Counted from the first letter of the stretch, positions 1 through 8,469 are shown. The stretch: DNA of 64,000 nucleotides from an uncultured Lachnospiraceae bacterium (GCA_910577655.1 CAJTOW010000005.1:12700-76699); one strand, 5' to 3'. Translations and numbers: made by a program. The notes: generated by a model from the sequence alone, not told the origin.

Positions 1-1
1 G

Positions 2-352
2 CCTAAGAGCGAACTGGTTGTCTGTGTGGTATTTGCAGTGCTCTTGTGTATGGGCCTGTTCCGTGGCCCCATGACCCTGGTAGGCTGTGGCGCGGCTACC
101 CTGGGCGTGCTGTCCAATGTGGCTTCTTTCTCCGTACCGTTTTTGTATGCTGTATTTGCAATTCCGACGATTACCGTCAACATCGGAAGCTGTATCACCC
201 AGTCCTGGGTTGCATGGGGACTTGCGTATACCAAGGTTGAGTCCAAGGACTTCTTAAAGCTTTCCATCCCCAATGCATATGTAACGGGTGTTCTGCAGTA
301 TCTGGCAGCGTTTATTCTGTTAGGCGGACTTGGAGCAGCCTGGTTCATCTAA
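2..352 (+). CDS. Membrane transporter, C-terminal fragment (cut by window edge)
   Basis: The reading frame is open from base 2, so only the last ~116 residues are present and the true start lies outside the window. The fragment is strongly hydrophobic, with about three membrane-spanning stretches (near residues 5-30, 37-60 and 90-115) and a short polar loop (AYTKVESKDF). This suits the C-terminal part of a multi-spanning permease. It is followed ~200 bp later by a hydantoinase-type gene on the same strand, so it may import that pathway's substrate; that is inference from neighbourhood. The family cannot be named from this fragment. Confidence 0.7.
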   Translation, partial: PKSELVVCVVFAVLLCMGLFRGPMTLVGCGAATLGVLSNVASFSVPFLYAVFAIPTITVNIGSCITQSWVAWGLAYTKVESKDFLKLSIPNAYVTGVLQYLAAFILLGGLGAAWFI

Positions 353-471
353 ATCTACATAGCTTTGGAAATATACCGCCAGGAGGGGCGTGGACACCGG
401 AGACGTCCTTTGTGGAGACGGCGGGAATGAATTATAAGACACGCTTCAAAACGGGGATCCCGTAAATGATT

Positions 472-499
472 GCCAGAGTCGGCTTGGCCTGACTCTGGC
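472..499. other. Hairpin in transporter-hydantoinase gap
   Basis: GCCAGAGTC (472-480) and GACTCTGGC (491-499) form a perfect 9-bp stem with a 10-nt loop. No T-run follows, so a classic terminator is not supported. It may be an mRNA-processing or attenuation element. The rest of the 353-556 gap shows nothing recognisable apart from the RBS of the next gene. Confidence 0.4.
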
Positions 500-556
500 T
501 ACTGTTATAAAGTTCTAAAGAAAATATATTGCAAACAATTGAAAGGAAATGATAGA

Positions 557-2695
557 ATGGCAGATCATGAACATAGAGCAGTCCGTATGGGAATTGATGT
601 AGGCGGCACCTATACCAAATGTGTTGCCATGGATAATGAGACTCATGAAATCATCGGCAAGAACGAGGTAAAGACTACCCACGACCACAAGGACGGCGTG
701 GCAGCCGGTGTTGTACAGAGTTTCCAGAACTGCATGCGTGAAAATAATATTTCACCGGAGGATGTGGTATTCGTAGCCCATTCCACCACCCAGGCGACCA
801 ATGCATTTATCGAGGGCGACGTGGCCAGCGTAGGGGTGGTCGGCGTGGCAGGCGGCGGTCTGGAAGGCTTCCTGGCCAAAGGACAGCTGGCTTTAAAGGA
901 TATCGTTCTGGACGAGAAGGTCGGCAGGAAGATCAAGGTGTACAACACATTTATTAAGAAGAAAATGCTGACCGATGAGGTGGTCAACAAGAATATAGAT
1001 GATCTTGTGGCCCAGGGCGCCCAGGTGATTGTGGCATCCATGGCCTTTGGCGTGGACAGTATGGATGAGGAACTTAAGATCCATGACTGCGCGGAGAAGA
1101 AGGGGATTCCCGTATCCATGGCCTCTGATATCACCAAGCTGTATGGCCTGACCCGCCGTACCCGTACCGCGGCCATCAATGCGTCCATCGTGCCGAAGAT
1201 GATGGCTACAGCCAATGCTACCGAGTCCTCCGTGCGTGCAGCCGGCGTCAAGGTGCCGCTGATGATCATGCGCGGCGACGGCGGTGTCATGGAGATCAAT
1301 GAGATGCGTAAGCGTCCGATTCTGACGGCGCTGTCTGGTCCGGCTGCTTCCGTTATGGGTTCCCTGATGTATCTGCGCGCTTCCAATGCCATCTACTTCG
1401 AGGTAGGCGGAACCACAACCAACATCGGCGTGATCAAGAACGGCCGTCCTGGCGTAGACTATGCCCAGATCGGCGGACATGATACTTATATCAGTTCCCT
1501 GGATGTCCGCATCCTTGGATGTGCAGGCGGTTCCATGGTGCGTATCAATGACAGGGAAGTGGTGGATGTAGGTCCCCGTTCTGCACATATTGCAGGGTGT
1601 GAGTACGCCTGCTTTACTCCGGAAGAGGAGATCGTGGATCCCCAGATCGAGATGGTAAGCCCGAAGCCGGGTGACCCGGCAGACTATGTGGTGATCCGGC
1701 TTAAGAGCGGCAAGAAGATCTGCTTTACCAACACTGATGCGGCCAACGTCCTGGGGCTCATTGATGAGAAATACTTTGCCCACGGCAATGCCAATGCGGC
1801 CCGCAAGGCCATGCAGCCGGTTGCCGATAAACTGGGAATCACCGTGGAGCAGCTGGCGACCCAGATCCTGGACAAGGATTTTGAGAAGGTCAATGCCTGT
1901 ATCAATGCCCTGGCAGACAAGTACCAGCTGGATCATGACAGCATGAAGCTGGTAGGCTGCGGCGGCGGTGCGGCATCCCTGGTTCCCTACTGTGCGGAGA
2001 AGATGGGGCTTCAGTACAGCATCCCGGAGAATGCGGAGGTTATCTCCTCCATCGGTGTTGCATTGTCCATGGTCCGGGACGTGGTAGAGCGTGTGATCCC
2101 CAATCCGTCCCAGGAGGATATCCGCGAACTGAAGAAGGAAGCAGCGGATGCGGCCATCGGTTCCGGCGCCTCTCCGGATACGGTGGAGGTACATATTGAG
2201 ATTGACAGCCAGACCGGTAAGGTGACGGCTATCGCTACCGGTTCCACAGAGGTCAAGACCACAGACCTGCTGAAAGAATGTGATGAAGCAGAGGCCTGCG
2301 AGCTGGCCACCCAGGATTTCGGCGCCAAGGTTTCCGATATCCATCTGGCCGAGAGAACCGGTAAGTTCTATATCTATCAGGGCAAGCGGGATGAGAAGGC
2401 TCCGGTCCGTATTGTGGATATGAAGGGCTTTATCAAGGTTCAGTGCTCCAATGCCATGGTGCGCAAGTGTAAGGTCAGCGAGTACCAGGAGATCGTGGAA
2501 GAGCTGTGGAAGGATGGGGCAGTGTTCAAGACCGATACCGTGCTGCGTCCGGACTACTTTGTATGCTTTGGCCCGCGGGTGGGCGATTACAGCGCTGTGG
2601 ATCTGGAACAGGTGCTTCTGCTGATGGATCTGGATCTTGGTGACAGGGAACCAGACGAGGAGGTCGTAGTGGTTGCCGCTATTTCCGATATTTAA
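557..2695 (+). CDS. Hydantoinase/oxoprolinase family protein (HyuA-like)
   Basis: The protein has 712 residues if started at ATG 557, which follows a GAAAGGAA ribosome site; an in-frame extension to 470 lacks one. ASKHA-type nucleotide-binding motifs are visible: GIDVGGTYTK near the N-terminus, FEVGGTTTNIGV near residue 280 and GCGGGAAS near 470. This matches the HyuA/hydantoinase_A N-terminal and core arrangement, whose members open cyclic imides or lactams such as hydantoin or 5-oxoproline with ATP. No HyuB partner is visible. Neighbours (transporter end, sugar-acid reductase, cyclase-family hydrolase) suggest a carbon or nitrogen catabolic cluster. The substrate is unknown. Confidence 0.85.
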   Translation: MADHEHRAVRMGIDVGGTYTKCVAMDNETHEIIGKNEVKTTHDHKDGVAAGVVQSFQNCMRENNISPEDVVFVAHSTTQATNAFIEGDVASVGVVGVAGGGLEGFLAKGQLALKDIVLDEKVGRKIKVYNTFIKKKMLTDEVVNKNIDDLVAQGAQVIVASMAFGVDSMDEELKIHDCAEKKGIPVSMASDITKLYGLTRRTRTAAINASIVPKMMATANATESSVRAAGVKVPLMIMRGDGGVMEINEMRKRPILTALSGPAASVMGSLMYLRASNAIYFEVGGTTTNIGVIKNGRPGVDYAQIGGHDTYISSLDVRILGCAGGSMVRINDREVVDVGPRSAHIAGCEYACFTPEEEIVDPQIEMVSPKPGDPADYVVIRLKSGKKICFTNTDAANVLGLIDEKYFAHGNANAARKAMQPVADKLGITVEQLATQILDKDFEKVNACINALADKYQLDHDSMKLVGCGGGAASLVPYCAEKMGLQYSIPENAEVISSIGVALSMVRDVVERVIPNPSQEDIRELKKEAADAAIGSGASPDTVEVHIEIDSQTGKVTAIATGSTEVKTTDLLKECDEAEACELATQDFGAKVSDIHLAERTGKFYIYQGKRDEKAPVRIVDMKGFIKVQCSNAMVRKCKVSEYQEIVEELWKDGAVFKTDTVLRPDYFVCFGPRVGDYSAVDLEQVLLLMDLDLGDREPDEEVVVVAAISDI

Positions 2696-2703
2696 CCGTT
2701 ACA

Positions 2704-2736
2704 GTTCAGACGGGCAGCCAGGTTGCCCGTCTGAAC
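2704..2736. repeat. Short copy of host palindromic repeat family
   Basis: GTTCAGACGGGCA (2704-2716) and TGCCCGTCTGAAC (2724-2736) form a perfect 13-bp inverted repeat with a 7-nt loop, just after the hydantoinase stop. The same ends delimit the 151-bp element at 6219-6369, so this looks like an internally deleted copy of that element. It may also act as a 3' mRNA hairpin. Confidence 0.7.
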
Positions 2737-2832
2737 AGTTGCATTTAACATGTACTTTTGGAGTCTTTCTGCACCTGCCCTTAGGGCTGATTTTGAGAGT
2801 ACATTTAACCAGACAGGGCGGATACTTGCTGT

Positions 2833-3609
2833 ATGATGACGAGAGAACAAGTAAAAGAGGCGTTAAAACCTATCGCCCAGGGGCTTTTCGGAAAGCAGGG
2901 GACAACACGTTACCAGCGTCCCCATTTTCCCTTAAGGCCCCTGGAGACCATGCTGAAAGATCTGACAGGGATCCCGTTTGCGGACTGGTACCAGTATGCA
3001 TTTTCCCGGGAACCTCTCAACGGCAAATTTCATGACGATCAGCGCAGGAAATGGATGGAACAGTCCATTTCCTGCGGATACCAATATGCAGACCGTGTCT
3101 GTAGGGAGTATCACTGCCAGACTCCGGAGGAGCTGGCAGAGGCCCTGGGGATGAAGGTCAGTTATCCGGCTTTTCCGGAGAAGACAGACCGTGTGCTGTT
3201 TGCGGAATTCCGTGTGCCGGACCAGATCAGTATCTATATGGATGCCATAGACAGGATACGCAGGTACCGGCATCTTCCGGAAGTGGAAGAGGCCCTGACG
3301 AAGGAGCTTAAAATCACAAGCCTTCTTCTGGCCCATGAGCTGTTCCATTTTGTGGAGGAGGCTTACAAGGCAGAGATATTTACCCGGACCGAGAAGATCC
3401 GTCTATGGTCTGTGGGCCCGCTGCACAATGATTCCGGGATTATGATACTGGGAGAGATCGCTGCCATGGCCTTCGCCCAGCGGCTGACAGGTATTCCCTA
3501 CGCGCCTTATGTGATGGACGTATTCCTGGTCTACGGCTACTCACCGGAGGAGGCCAGCGGACTTTATGAAGAGATGATGCAGTATGCAGGAAGAGAGCCT
3601 TGTAAGTGA
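2833..3609 (+). CDS. Unknown protein with HExxH metalloprotease-like motif
   Basis: A 258-residue protein of no family I recognise. Near residue 170 it has LLLAHELFHFVEE, a zinc-binding HExxH signature in a helix, and about 40 residues later GEIAAMAFAQ, where a third ligand Glu could lie. That layout suits a small zincin-type hydrolase, but activity is inferred only. No signal peptide or membrane segment is seen, so it is probably cytoplasmic. It lies between the hydantoinase and the YiaK-like reductase on the same strand, so it may belong to that catabolic cluster. The ATG at 2833 has only a weak upstream ribosome site. Confidence 0.6.
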   Translation: MMTREQVKEALKPIAQGLFGKQGTTRYQRPHFPLRPLETMLKDLTGIPFADWYQYAFSREPLNGKFHDDQRRKWMEQSISCGYQYADRVCREYHCQTPEELAEALGMKVSYPAFPEKTDRVLFAEFRVPDQISIYMDAIDRIRRYRHLPEVEEALTKELKITSLLLAHELFHFVEEAYKAEIFTRTEKIRLWSVGPLHNDSGIMILGEIAAMAFAQRLTGIPYAPYVMDVFLVYGYSPEEASGLYEEMMQYAGREPCK

Positions 3610-3645
3610 CACATAAAAAATGTATAATATTGAAGGAGACTTACA

Positions 3646-4695
3646 ATGAGTATGCGTATCCCATTTGATACTGTGAAGGAGACCGTGAAGAAGGCACTGA
3701 TCAATGCGGGGCTTACGGAGGAACAGGCAGAGACCTGCGCCACCATTCATGCCCAGTCCAGTGCCGACGGCGTGGAGAGCCACGGGCTGAACCGTGTCCC
3801 CCGGTTTGTAGAGTATATCCAGAAGGGATGGATCAATCTGGACGGCAGGCCGGAGCTGGTGGGCGCTTTCGGAGCCGTGGAGAATTATGACGGACACCTG
3901 GGGATCGGGATTACCAATGCTCTGTTTGCCTCAGACCGTGCCATGGCCCTGGCAAAGGATCATGGAATCGGCTGTGTGGGTCTGCGCAATACCACCCACT
4001 GGATGCGGGGCGGCACCTATGCATGGCGGATGGCGGAGGCCGGTTTTGTGGGGATCAGCTGGATCAACGCGGAAAGCTGTATGCCCATGTGGGGCAGCGA
4101 CGAGAAGGGGGTTGGCAACAATCCCATCTGTATGGCCATTCCCAGAGAGGACGGGGAGATCGTCCTGGATATGGCTATGAGCCAGTATGCATATGGGAAG
4201 CTGGGCGTGTACCGTCTGGCCGGAAAACAGCTTCCTTATCCCGGCGGCTTTGACAAAGAAGGCAGGCTGACCACAGATCCCGGAGCCATTGAGGAGACCA
4301 TGCGGATCCTTCCCGCAGGCTACTGGAAAGGAAGCGGCATGGCGATCTGTCTGGATCTGATGGCCGCAGTCATGGCCAACGGCAACACGGGCATTGACCA
4401 GGACGCGGCTGTCGGCGGAAGCTGCGGAGGGTGCTGTCAGATCTTCATTGCTTTCAATCCTTATCTGTTTGCCGCCAAAGAGGAGGTTCAGGCCAAGATC
4501 AACCGCCGTGTAGCGGCGGCAGACGCCTCCCACCCGGAGCGGGAGGGCGGAAAGATCAGCTGTCCGGGTGAACGCAGCGTAGCCACCCGTGCCCGCAGTA
4601 TGAAGGAGGGCGTGGTTGTGGATGAGGCCATCTGGGAGCAGGTCTGTGCTATCGCCGGAGGAGATCTGGGCGTGAAGGACATTGCAAGTTTTTAG
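3646..4695 (+). CDS. yiaK: YiaK-like 2,3-diketo-L-gulonate reductase (Ldh2 family)
   Basis: A 349-residue NAD(P)H-dependent oxidoreductase of the malate/L-lactate dehydrogenase (Ldh2) superfamily. The N-terminal helix region with ADGVESHGLNRVPRF carries the family's catalytic His (near residue 46). The NTTHWMRGGTYAWRMAEAG and GNNPICMAIPR segments and the late GSGMAICLDLMAAV match YiaK/DlgD, which reduces 2,3-diketo-L-gulonate to 3-keto-L-gulonate in ascorbate/sugar-acid breakdown. The next gene is a YiaL homologue, the same pairing as in E. coli yiaKL, which strengthens the call. A GAAGGAG ribosome site precedes ATG 3646. Exact substrate is inferred. Confidence 0.85.
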   Translation: MSMRIPFDTVKETVKKALINAGLTEEQAETCATIHAQSSADGVESHGLNRVPRFVEYIQKGWINLDGRPELVGAFGAVENYDGHLGIGITNALFASDRAMALAKDHGIGCVGLRNTTHWMRGGTYAWRMAEAGFVGISWINAESCMPMWGSDEKGVGNNPICMAIPREDGEIVLDMAMSQYAYGKLGVYRLAGKQLPYPGGFDKEGRLTTDPGAIEETMRILPAGYWKGSGMAICLDLMAAVMANGNTGIDQDAAVGGSCGGCCQIFIAFNPYLFAAKEEVQAKINRRVAAADASHPEREGGKISCPGERSVATRARSMKEGVVVDEAIWEQVCAIAGGDLGVKDIASF

Positions 4696-4721
4696 GATTT
4701 GTCAGAAAGGAGAAGATTAAG

Positions 4722-5174
4722 ATGTTTTTTTCAAATGTAACCATTGCAAGAAAGTACAACTATCTGGAGGACAAGTTCCTTGCTGCTTACAAGTGGCTGG
4801 AGGAGACGGATATCGCCGCCCTGCCGGTGGGAAGCTATCCCATCCTTGGTGACACGGTGGTCGCCAACATTCAGGAGTATACCTCCATCAAGTGGGAGGA
4901 GGGTTCCTTTGAGACCCATGAGAAATTCTTTGATATCCAGTATGTGGTATCCGGCAGGGAGCAGTTCGGCGTATGCAAGCGGGAGGGCCTGGTGGTGAAG
5001 ACCCGGAACGAGGAAAACGATCTGATCTTCTATGAGGAGCCGGCCTTAAGCGGCAGCGTGCTTCTGGAAGCAGGCGACCTGATTGTCGTCGCGCCGGAGG
5101 ATGCCCACAAGCCCAGGATCCAGGCGGACGGCCCGGAGCCGGTGAAGAAGGTAGTGGTGAAGGTAGCTGTGTAA
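4722..5174 (+). CDS. yiaL: YhcH/YjgK/YiaL family protein
   Basis: A 150-residue cupin-like protein of the YhcH/YjgK/YiaL (DUF386) family. Visible hallmarks are the early KYNYLEDKFLAAYKWL region, the central FETHEKFFDIQYVVSGREQFGV stretch with the conserved HxxxxDIQ pattern, and the C-terminal PEDAHKP metal-ligand motif. Family members are thought to be sugar-acid or sialic-acid anomerase/isomerase-type enzymes. It follows the YiaK-like gene by 26 bp with its own AGAAAGGAGA ribosome site and is closed by a strong terminator, so yiaKL form a short operon end. Confidence 0.85.
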   Translation: MFFSNVTIARKYNYLEDKFLAAYKWLEETDIAALPVGSYPILGDTVVANIQEYTSIKWEEGSFETHEKFFDIQYVVSGREQFGVCKREGLVVKTRNEENDLIFYEEPALSGSVLLEAGDLIVVAPEDAHKPRIQADGPEPVKKVVVKVAV

Positions 5175-5202
5175 GCCCCCTGGGATATAGGGGCGTATAA
5201 GA

Positions 5203-5253
5203 AAAAGGACCATGAGGATGGAGCAATGAAAACTCCATCTTTATGGTCCTTTT
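5203..5253. terminator. Bidirectional terminator between convergent genes
   Basis: AAAAGGACCAT (5203-5213) pairs with ATGGTCCTTTT (5243-5253), and an inner ATGGAG/CTCCAT stem extends the hairpin. A/T tracts flank both sides, so it can stop the rightward yiaKL transcript and the leftward ketoreductase transcript. Confidence 0.85.
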
Positions 5254-5261
5254 CATATGTT

Positions 5262-6176
5262 TTATTTTCCGCGCTCTTCCATGGCGTGAACCAGCTCCAC
5301 GATCATCTCGTGGGCAGGTGCCGGTACACCGCATTTCTTAGAAGCGCGCACCACAGATCCGCTGATGGTGTTGACCTCGGTCTTACGCCCATCCCGCAGG
5401 TCTGCGCAGATGGAGGTAACGCCCTCAGGGGAATCCAGAGAGGTCTGCCGCACCTTCTCGGTGATCTCGGCCTCATCGGCCTCAAGCCCCAGCCCGTGGG
5501 CTACGGCTACCGCCTCGTGGATCAGCTGCTTTGTAATGTTCCAGGCATGCTCATTGCCGGCGATGAAGCCCATGGGAACCTGAAGCACGCCTGTGACAGC
5601 GCTCAGGGATACGTTGGTGAACAGCTTGTTCCAGATGAGCTGCTGAATGTTCTCGTGTATATAGCCCTGGAAACCACAGGCATCCAGACATTCCTTCAGT
5701 TTCGGAAGGAAATTGCCCGTATCCGGGGTCAGCATCCCGATATTGGTCTTGCCGCTGCCACCGTGGCGTACGTGGCCGGGAGCCAGGACTGCACCATTAT
5801 CCTCGGTGGTTCCGATGATGATATGGTCCTCCGGGGCAAACTCCGAAAGAATGTCTTCGTGGCCGGAGCCATTCTGCAGGGTCAGCAGATAGGTGTCCGG
5901 TCCGATGATGCCCTTGTTGCTGCTTAATGCAGCCTTGGAGAATAATGCCTTTACAAACAGGATCACCAGATCCACCGGCTCTACACCCTCTGTGGAGGTA
6001 ACGGCTGTGGGATGATATACTACATCCTCGCCGTTTTCCTGGAGAATCAGCCCGTTCTTATTGATCTGGTCAACCACAGCCTGGTTGGTATCCACCAGCC
6101 AGACATCGTTGTGAAGAGATAAATGTCCGCCGTAGATGGAACCCATTGCACCGGCGCCGATAACTGCAATTCTCAT
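5262..6176 (-). CDS. 2-dehydropantoate 2-reductase family protein (PanE/ApbA)
   Basis: A 304-residue NAD(P)-dependent reductase. The N-terminal Rossmann motif is MRIAVIGAGAMGSIYGG. The mid-protein LTLQNGSGHEDIL segment and the C-terminal WNKLFTNVSLSAVTGV helix match the KPA reductase family, including the expected catalytic Lys. Family members convert ketopantoate to pantoate, but many paralogues in catabolic clusters reduce other 2-keto acids. Being next to a cyclase-family hydrolase rather than pan genes, it is more likely a pathway ketoreductase than the pantothenate enzyme. It is probably co-transcribed with the cyclase gene upstream, despite the 224-bp gap filled by a repeat. Confidence 0.8.
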   Translation of the reverse strand: MRIAVIGAGAMGSIYGGHLSLHNDVWLVDTNQAVVDQINKNGLILQENGEDVVYHPTAVTSTEGVEPVDLVILFVKALFSKAALSSNKGIIGPDTYLLTLQNGSGHEDILSEFAPEDHIIIGTTEDNGAVLAPGHVRHGGSGKTNIGMLTPDTGNFLPKLKECLDACGFQGYIHENIQQLIWNKLFTNVSLSAVTGVLQVPMGFIAGNEHAWNITKQLIHEAVAVAHGLGLEADEAEITEKVRQTSLDSPEGVTSICADLRDGRKTEVNTISGSVVRASKKCGVPAPAHEMIVELVHAMEERGK

Positions 6177-6218
6177 AATAAAACGGTCCTTTCAGTTATT
6201 TGATGATTTCTGGTAACA

Positions 6219-6369
6219 GTTCAGACGGGCAGCAAATCATGGAAGAAAATGCGTTGCAAACAGGCATTTTGTCTGCATAAGCCCTTCCTTCCATGATTTG
6301 ATATCAGGCAGACGCCCGGTGCTTCCTGTCCCTGGTGATTTTCGGGGGCAGGAAGATGCCTGTCTGAAC
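6219..6369. repeat. MITE-like intergenic repeat, full copy with terminal inverted repeats
   Basis: A 151-bp element ends in GTTCAGACGGGCA (6219-6231) and TGCCTGTCTGAAC (6357-6369), inverted with one mismatch. Inside are a second inverted repeat, AAATCATGGAAG (6234-6245) with CTTCCATGATTT (6288-6299), and the family core with CTTCCTGTCCC facing GGGGGCAGGAAG. It sits between the two minus-strand genes and would form a long structured RNA in their transcript. No coding potential is seen. Confidence 0.75.
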
Positions 6370-6400
6370 TTTTATGGTTTCTGACGGTTGTGCCAGATCA

Positions 6401-7090
6401 TTATGAAAACTCAGCAAATCCTTCAATGGCGTAAGCGCGTACCGGACAGGAATCGGCTCCTTTGATGGGAAGGGGGCTGTAGGACATGAAGAATACGTTG
6501 GAGTTCAGCTCCTCAAGATTCTTCAGAACCTCCAGGAATACGATGTTCTCAGCCATCAGGATATCGTGGAAGGGCTTCACATCCTCATTGTTGCTCTCGA
6601 TGGAAACACCGTCGCCAAAGCCCACGCATTTTACCTTATGGTCACGGAACCACTCCGCGCTCTCCTTGCCTACACGCAGACGCTTGTCAGCTTCTGTGTT
6701 CGTCAGGTTGGTGAAGGGCGGAATCTTGTAGGAGGAATCGACGATGACAATGTCGCCTTCCTGGATCAGACCTTTTGTGGCACGGTCAAGATCTGCTGCT
6801 GTGATGTGTCCGCACTCTGGAACCGTATCCTTTAGATCTACATAGATGGCTCTTCCCATGAAGGTGGTCAGCGGAAGATCTGCCACGCTGGGCCAGTTGT
6901 CATCGTGATGGTACGGGCACTCGCAGTGGGTTCCCAGATGGCTGGTCAGATCCAGGGCAGTGTGGAAATCCGGGATCGGGCCACCGGTATTGTAGCGGAT
7001 CAGACGGCAGCGCCTGCTCTCAGTCTCGGGGTCCAGAACCTTGGTCAGATCAACAAGTCTTAAGTTGCCCAACTGGTAAACTACACTCAT
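6401..7090 (-). CDS. Cyclase family metal-dependent hydrolase
   Basis: A 229-residue protein of the cyclase/kynurenine formamidase-like family (PF04199). The metal-binding signature appears as HLGTHCECPYHHDD near residue 50, a variant of the usual HxGTHxDxPxH with Glu in place of Asp. Later GFGDGVSIESN and ENIVFLEVLKNLEEL match the family's C-terminal half. Members hydrolyse amides or lactones such as N-formylkynurenine. Here the neighbours (hydantoinase, ketoreductase) suggest ring or amide hydrolysis in the same pathway. A TCAGGAGGTAT ribosome site precedes ATG 7090. A strong promoter with a likely operator lies 164 bp upstream. Confidence 0.8.
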   Translation of the reverse strand: MSVVYQLGNLRLVDLTKVLDPETESRRCRLIRYNTGGPIPDFHTALDLTSHLGTHCECPYHHDDNWPSVADLPLTTFMGRAIYVDLKDTVPECGHITAADLDRATKGLIQEGDIVIVDSSYKIPPFTNLTNTEADKRLRVGKESAEWFRDHKVKCVGFGDGVSIESNNEDVKPFHDILMAENIVFLEVLKNLEELNSNVFFMSYSPLPIKGADSCPVRAYAIEGFAEFS

Positions 7091-7253
7091 TTCAAATACC
7101 TCCTGATATTATGATAGTTTCTCGGTCACCAGGGAACCGGTAAGGGCCGTCCGCGGGAACGGATCAGGAAAAAGCCTGTACCATGTTCCGGCAGGGTGGA
7201 ACGTCCCTGCCCCTTTCATACTAAAGGAAACCGTGTGACCGGTTCGTAATCTT

Positions 7254-7282
7254 ATTATACAGTATACCAGTATACCGGTCAA
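7254..7282 (-). promoter_or_regulatory. Sigma-A promoter with tandem operator in its spacer
   Basis: On the minus strand TTGACC (7282-7277) and TATAAT (7259-7254) are exactly 17 bp apart. The spacer reads GGTATACTGGTATACTG, a direct repeat of GGTATACT with two GTATAC palindromes. A factor bound here would block RNA polymerase. The divergent GntR gene 200 bp away is the obvious candidate regulator. Promoter is direct observation; repressor identity is inferred. Confidence 0.8.
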
Positions 7283-7480
7283 GCATTTTTTTTCATTGAC
7301 GCGAAAAAAAAAATACGGTATGATAGAGCATGAATAAAACTGGTATTCCCGCCCTGCCAAAGTTTAAAAAGCCGGTGCCGCAGGATCCTGGGAGTGCCGG
7401 AATATGTACTTTCGGAATCTTACCGTGCCGGATTTGTCAGGCTCCGGGAGTATGCAAAAATATCCGCAGGAGGAAAGCTC

Positions 7481-8203
7481 ATGGAGAATAGAAGTCCCTT
7501 ACAGATACAAGCCTATGATTACCTGAAGAATATGATCCTTTCCGGCCAGCTGGATCCTAATGTACTCTACTCAGAGACGAAGCTGTCTGCCCAGATCGGT
7601 GTTTCCAGGACTCCCATGCGGGAGGCGATTCAGTGTCTGAGCCAGGATGGTTATATTACCGTAGTCCCAAGCAAAGGCTTTATGATCCGCACCCTCAATG
7701 AGCGGGATATGGAGGAGACGATCCAGATCCGCTGCGCCGTAGAGGGCTTCTGCGTCCGTCTGATTGCGGCGGAGGCAGCCACGAAGAAGGGCCAGAAGGC
7801 CCTGGCAGACCTGGAGAAGCTTCTGGAGAAGCAGGAGAAGGTACTGAAACAGAAAAACGGACCCTGCAAGGAGAATCTGGAAAAAGGCACCTGGACCAAG
7901 GCCAGTCTGGAGCAGTTCATGGAATATGATCACCAGTTCCACCGGATTCTGGTAAACTATGCCCAGAACAGGGAATTCCAGCAATTGTTCCAGCGGTTCA
8001 TGTATCTGATCCACCTGACTACTTCGGAGGCGCTATCCGTGCCGGGAAGAACCGAGGACACCTTAAAAGAGCACAAGCTTGTCTGCTCCTATCTGAGGGA
8101 AGGAGACGGGGAAGCGGCTTGCAAGCTGCTCATGGTTCACCTTCTGATGCCCCTGACCATGCACCTGACCGGAGAGGAAGCCCCGGGAGCACCTGGACGG
8201 TGA
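7481..8203 (+). CDS. GntR family transcriptional regulator (FadR/FCD type)
   Basis: 240 residues from ATG 7481, which has an AGGAGGAAA ribosome site; an in-frame GTG at 7394 does not. The N-terminal winged helix is typical: DYLKNMILSGQLDPN, then IGVSRTPMREAIQCLSQDGYITVVPSKGF. The helical C-terminal ligand domain (residues 80-230) has the FCD-type pattern of Asp/His metal ligands, for example EYDHQFHRILV near 150 and the LKEHKLVCSYL helix. Such regulators respond to small acids. It is divergent from the cyclase-ketoreductase genes and probably controls them through the tandem GGTATACT site. Confidence 0.88.
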   Translation: MENRSPLQIQAYDYLKNMILSGQLDPNVLYSETKLSAQIGVSRTPMREAIQCLSQDGYITVVPSKGFMIRTLNERDMEETIQIRCAVEGFCVRLIAAEAATKKGQKALADLEKLLEKQEKVLKQKNGPCKENLEKGTWTKASLEQFMEYDHQFHRILVNYAQNREFQQLFQRFMYLIHLTTSEALSVPGRTEDTLKEHKLVCSYLREGDGEAACKLLMVHLLMPLTMHLTGEEAPGAPGR

Positions 8204-8250
8204 AGTCTTCTGTGGCGCACTGCTGGATTTTACCATAAAATATAGTTATA

Positions 8251-8394
8251 GTTCACAAGGCGGGGAAAACTGGACAAAATAGGCATCAAGCTCGCTTGTA
8301 AGACTGTTTTTGTACAGTTTTCCACATCGGGCGTCCGCCTGATGCTTCTTGTCCCCGGCATTTTTCGGGGGAAAGAAGATGGCCCCGTATGAAC
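8251..8394. repeat. MITE-like intergenic repeat, third copy
   Basis: An element of about 144 bp bounded by GTTCACAAGGCGGGG on the left and CCCCGTATGAAC on the right. The interior contains TTTTCCACATCGGGCG, CTGATGCTTCTTGTCCCC and a CCCCGG/TCGGGGG stem, which recur in the copies at 12716 and 63867. It lies between the GntR gene and the nifS promoter. Confidence 0.7.
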
Positions 8395-8440
8395 TGTTAC
8401 CTGAAATATAAACATAAATAGAAAATTACTTTAATTCCTA

Positions 8441-8469
8441 TTGAAATACTATGAATTAAATAGTATAAT
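8441..8469 (+). promoter_or_regulatory. Promoter of the nifS-nifU-mnmA-amidase operon
   Basis: TTGAAA (8441-8446) and TATAAT (8464-8469) are separated by 17 bp, inside an AT-rich stretch. The transcript would begin near 8476, leaving a ~105-nt leader before nifS. Confidence 0.8.

Noticed and set aside
893..2344. Long antisense open frame across the hydantoinase gene
   Set aside because: It mirrors the codon periodicity of the real gene, has no ribosome site and no recognisable domain.
3600..3628. TTGTAA-17-TATAAT before yiaK
   Set aside because: The start point would fall within the ribosome site about ten bases before ATG 3646, so it is doubtful as a functional promoter.
5226..5927. 233-residue plus-strand frame opposite the PanE-like gene
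   Set aside because: Begins inside the bidirectional terminator and is the shadow of a well-supported gene.
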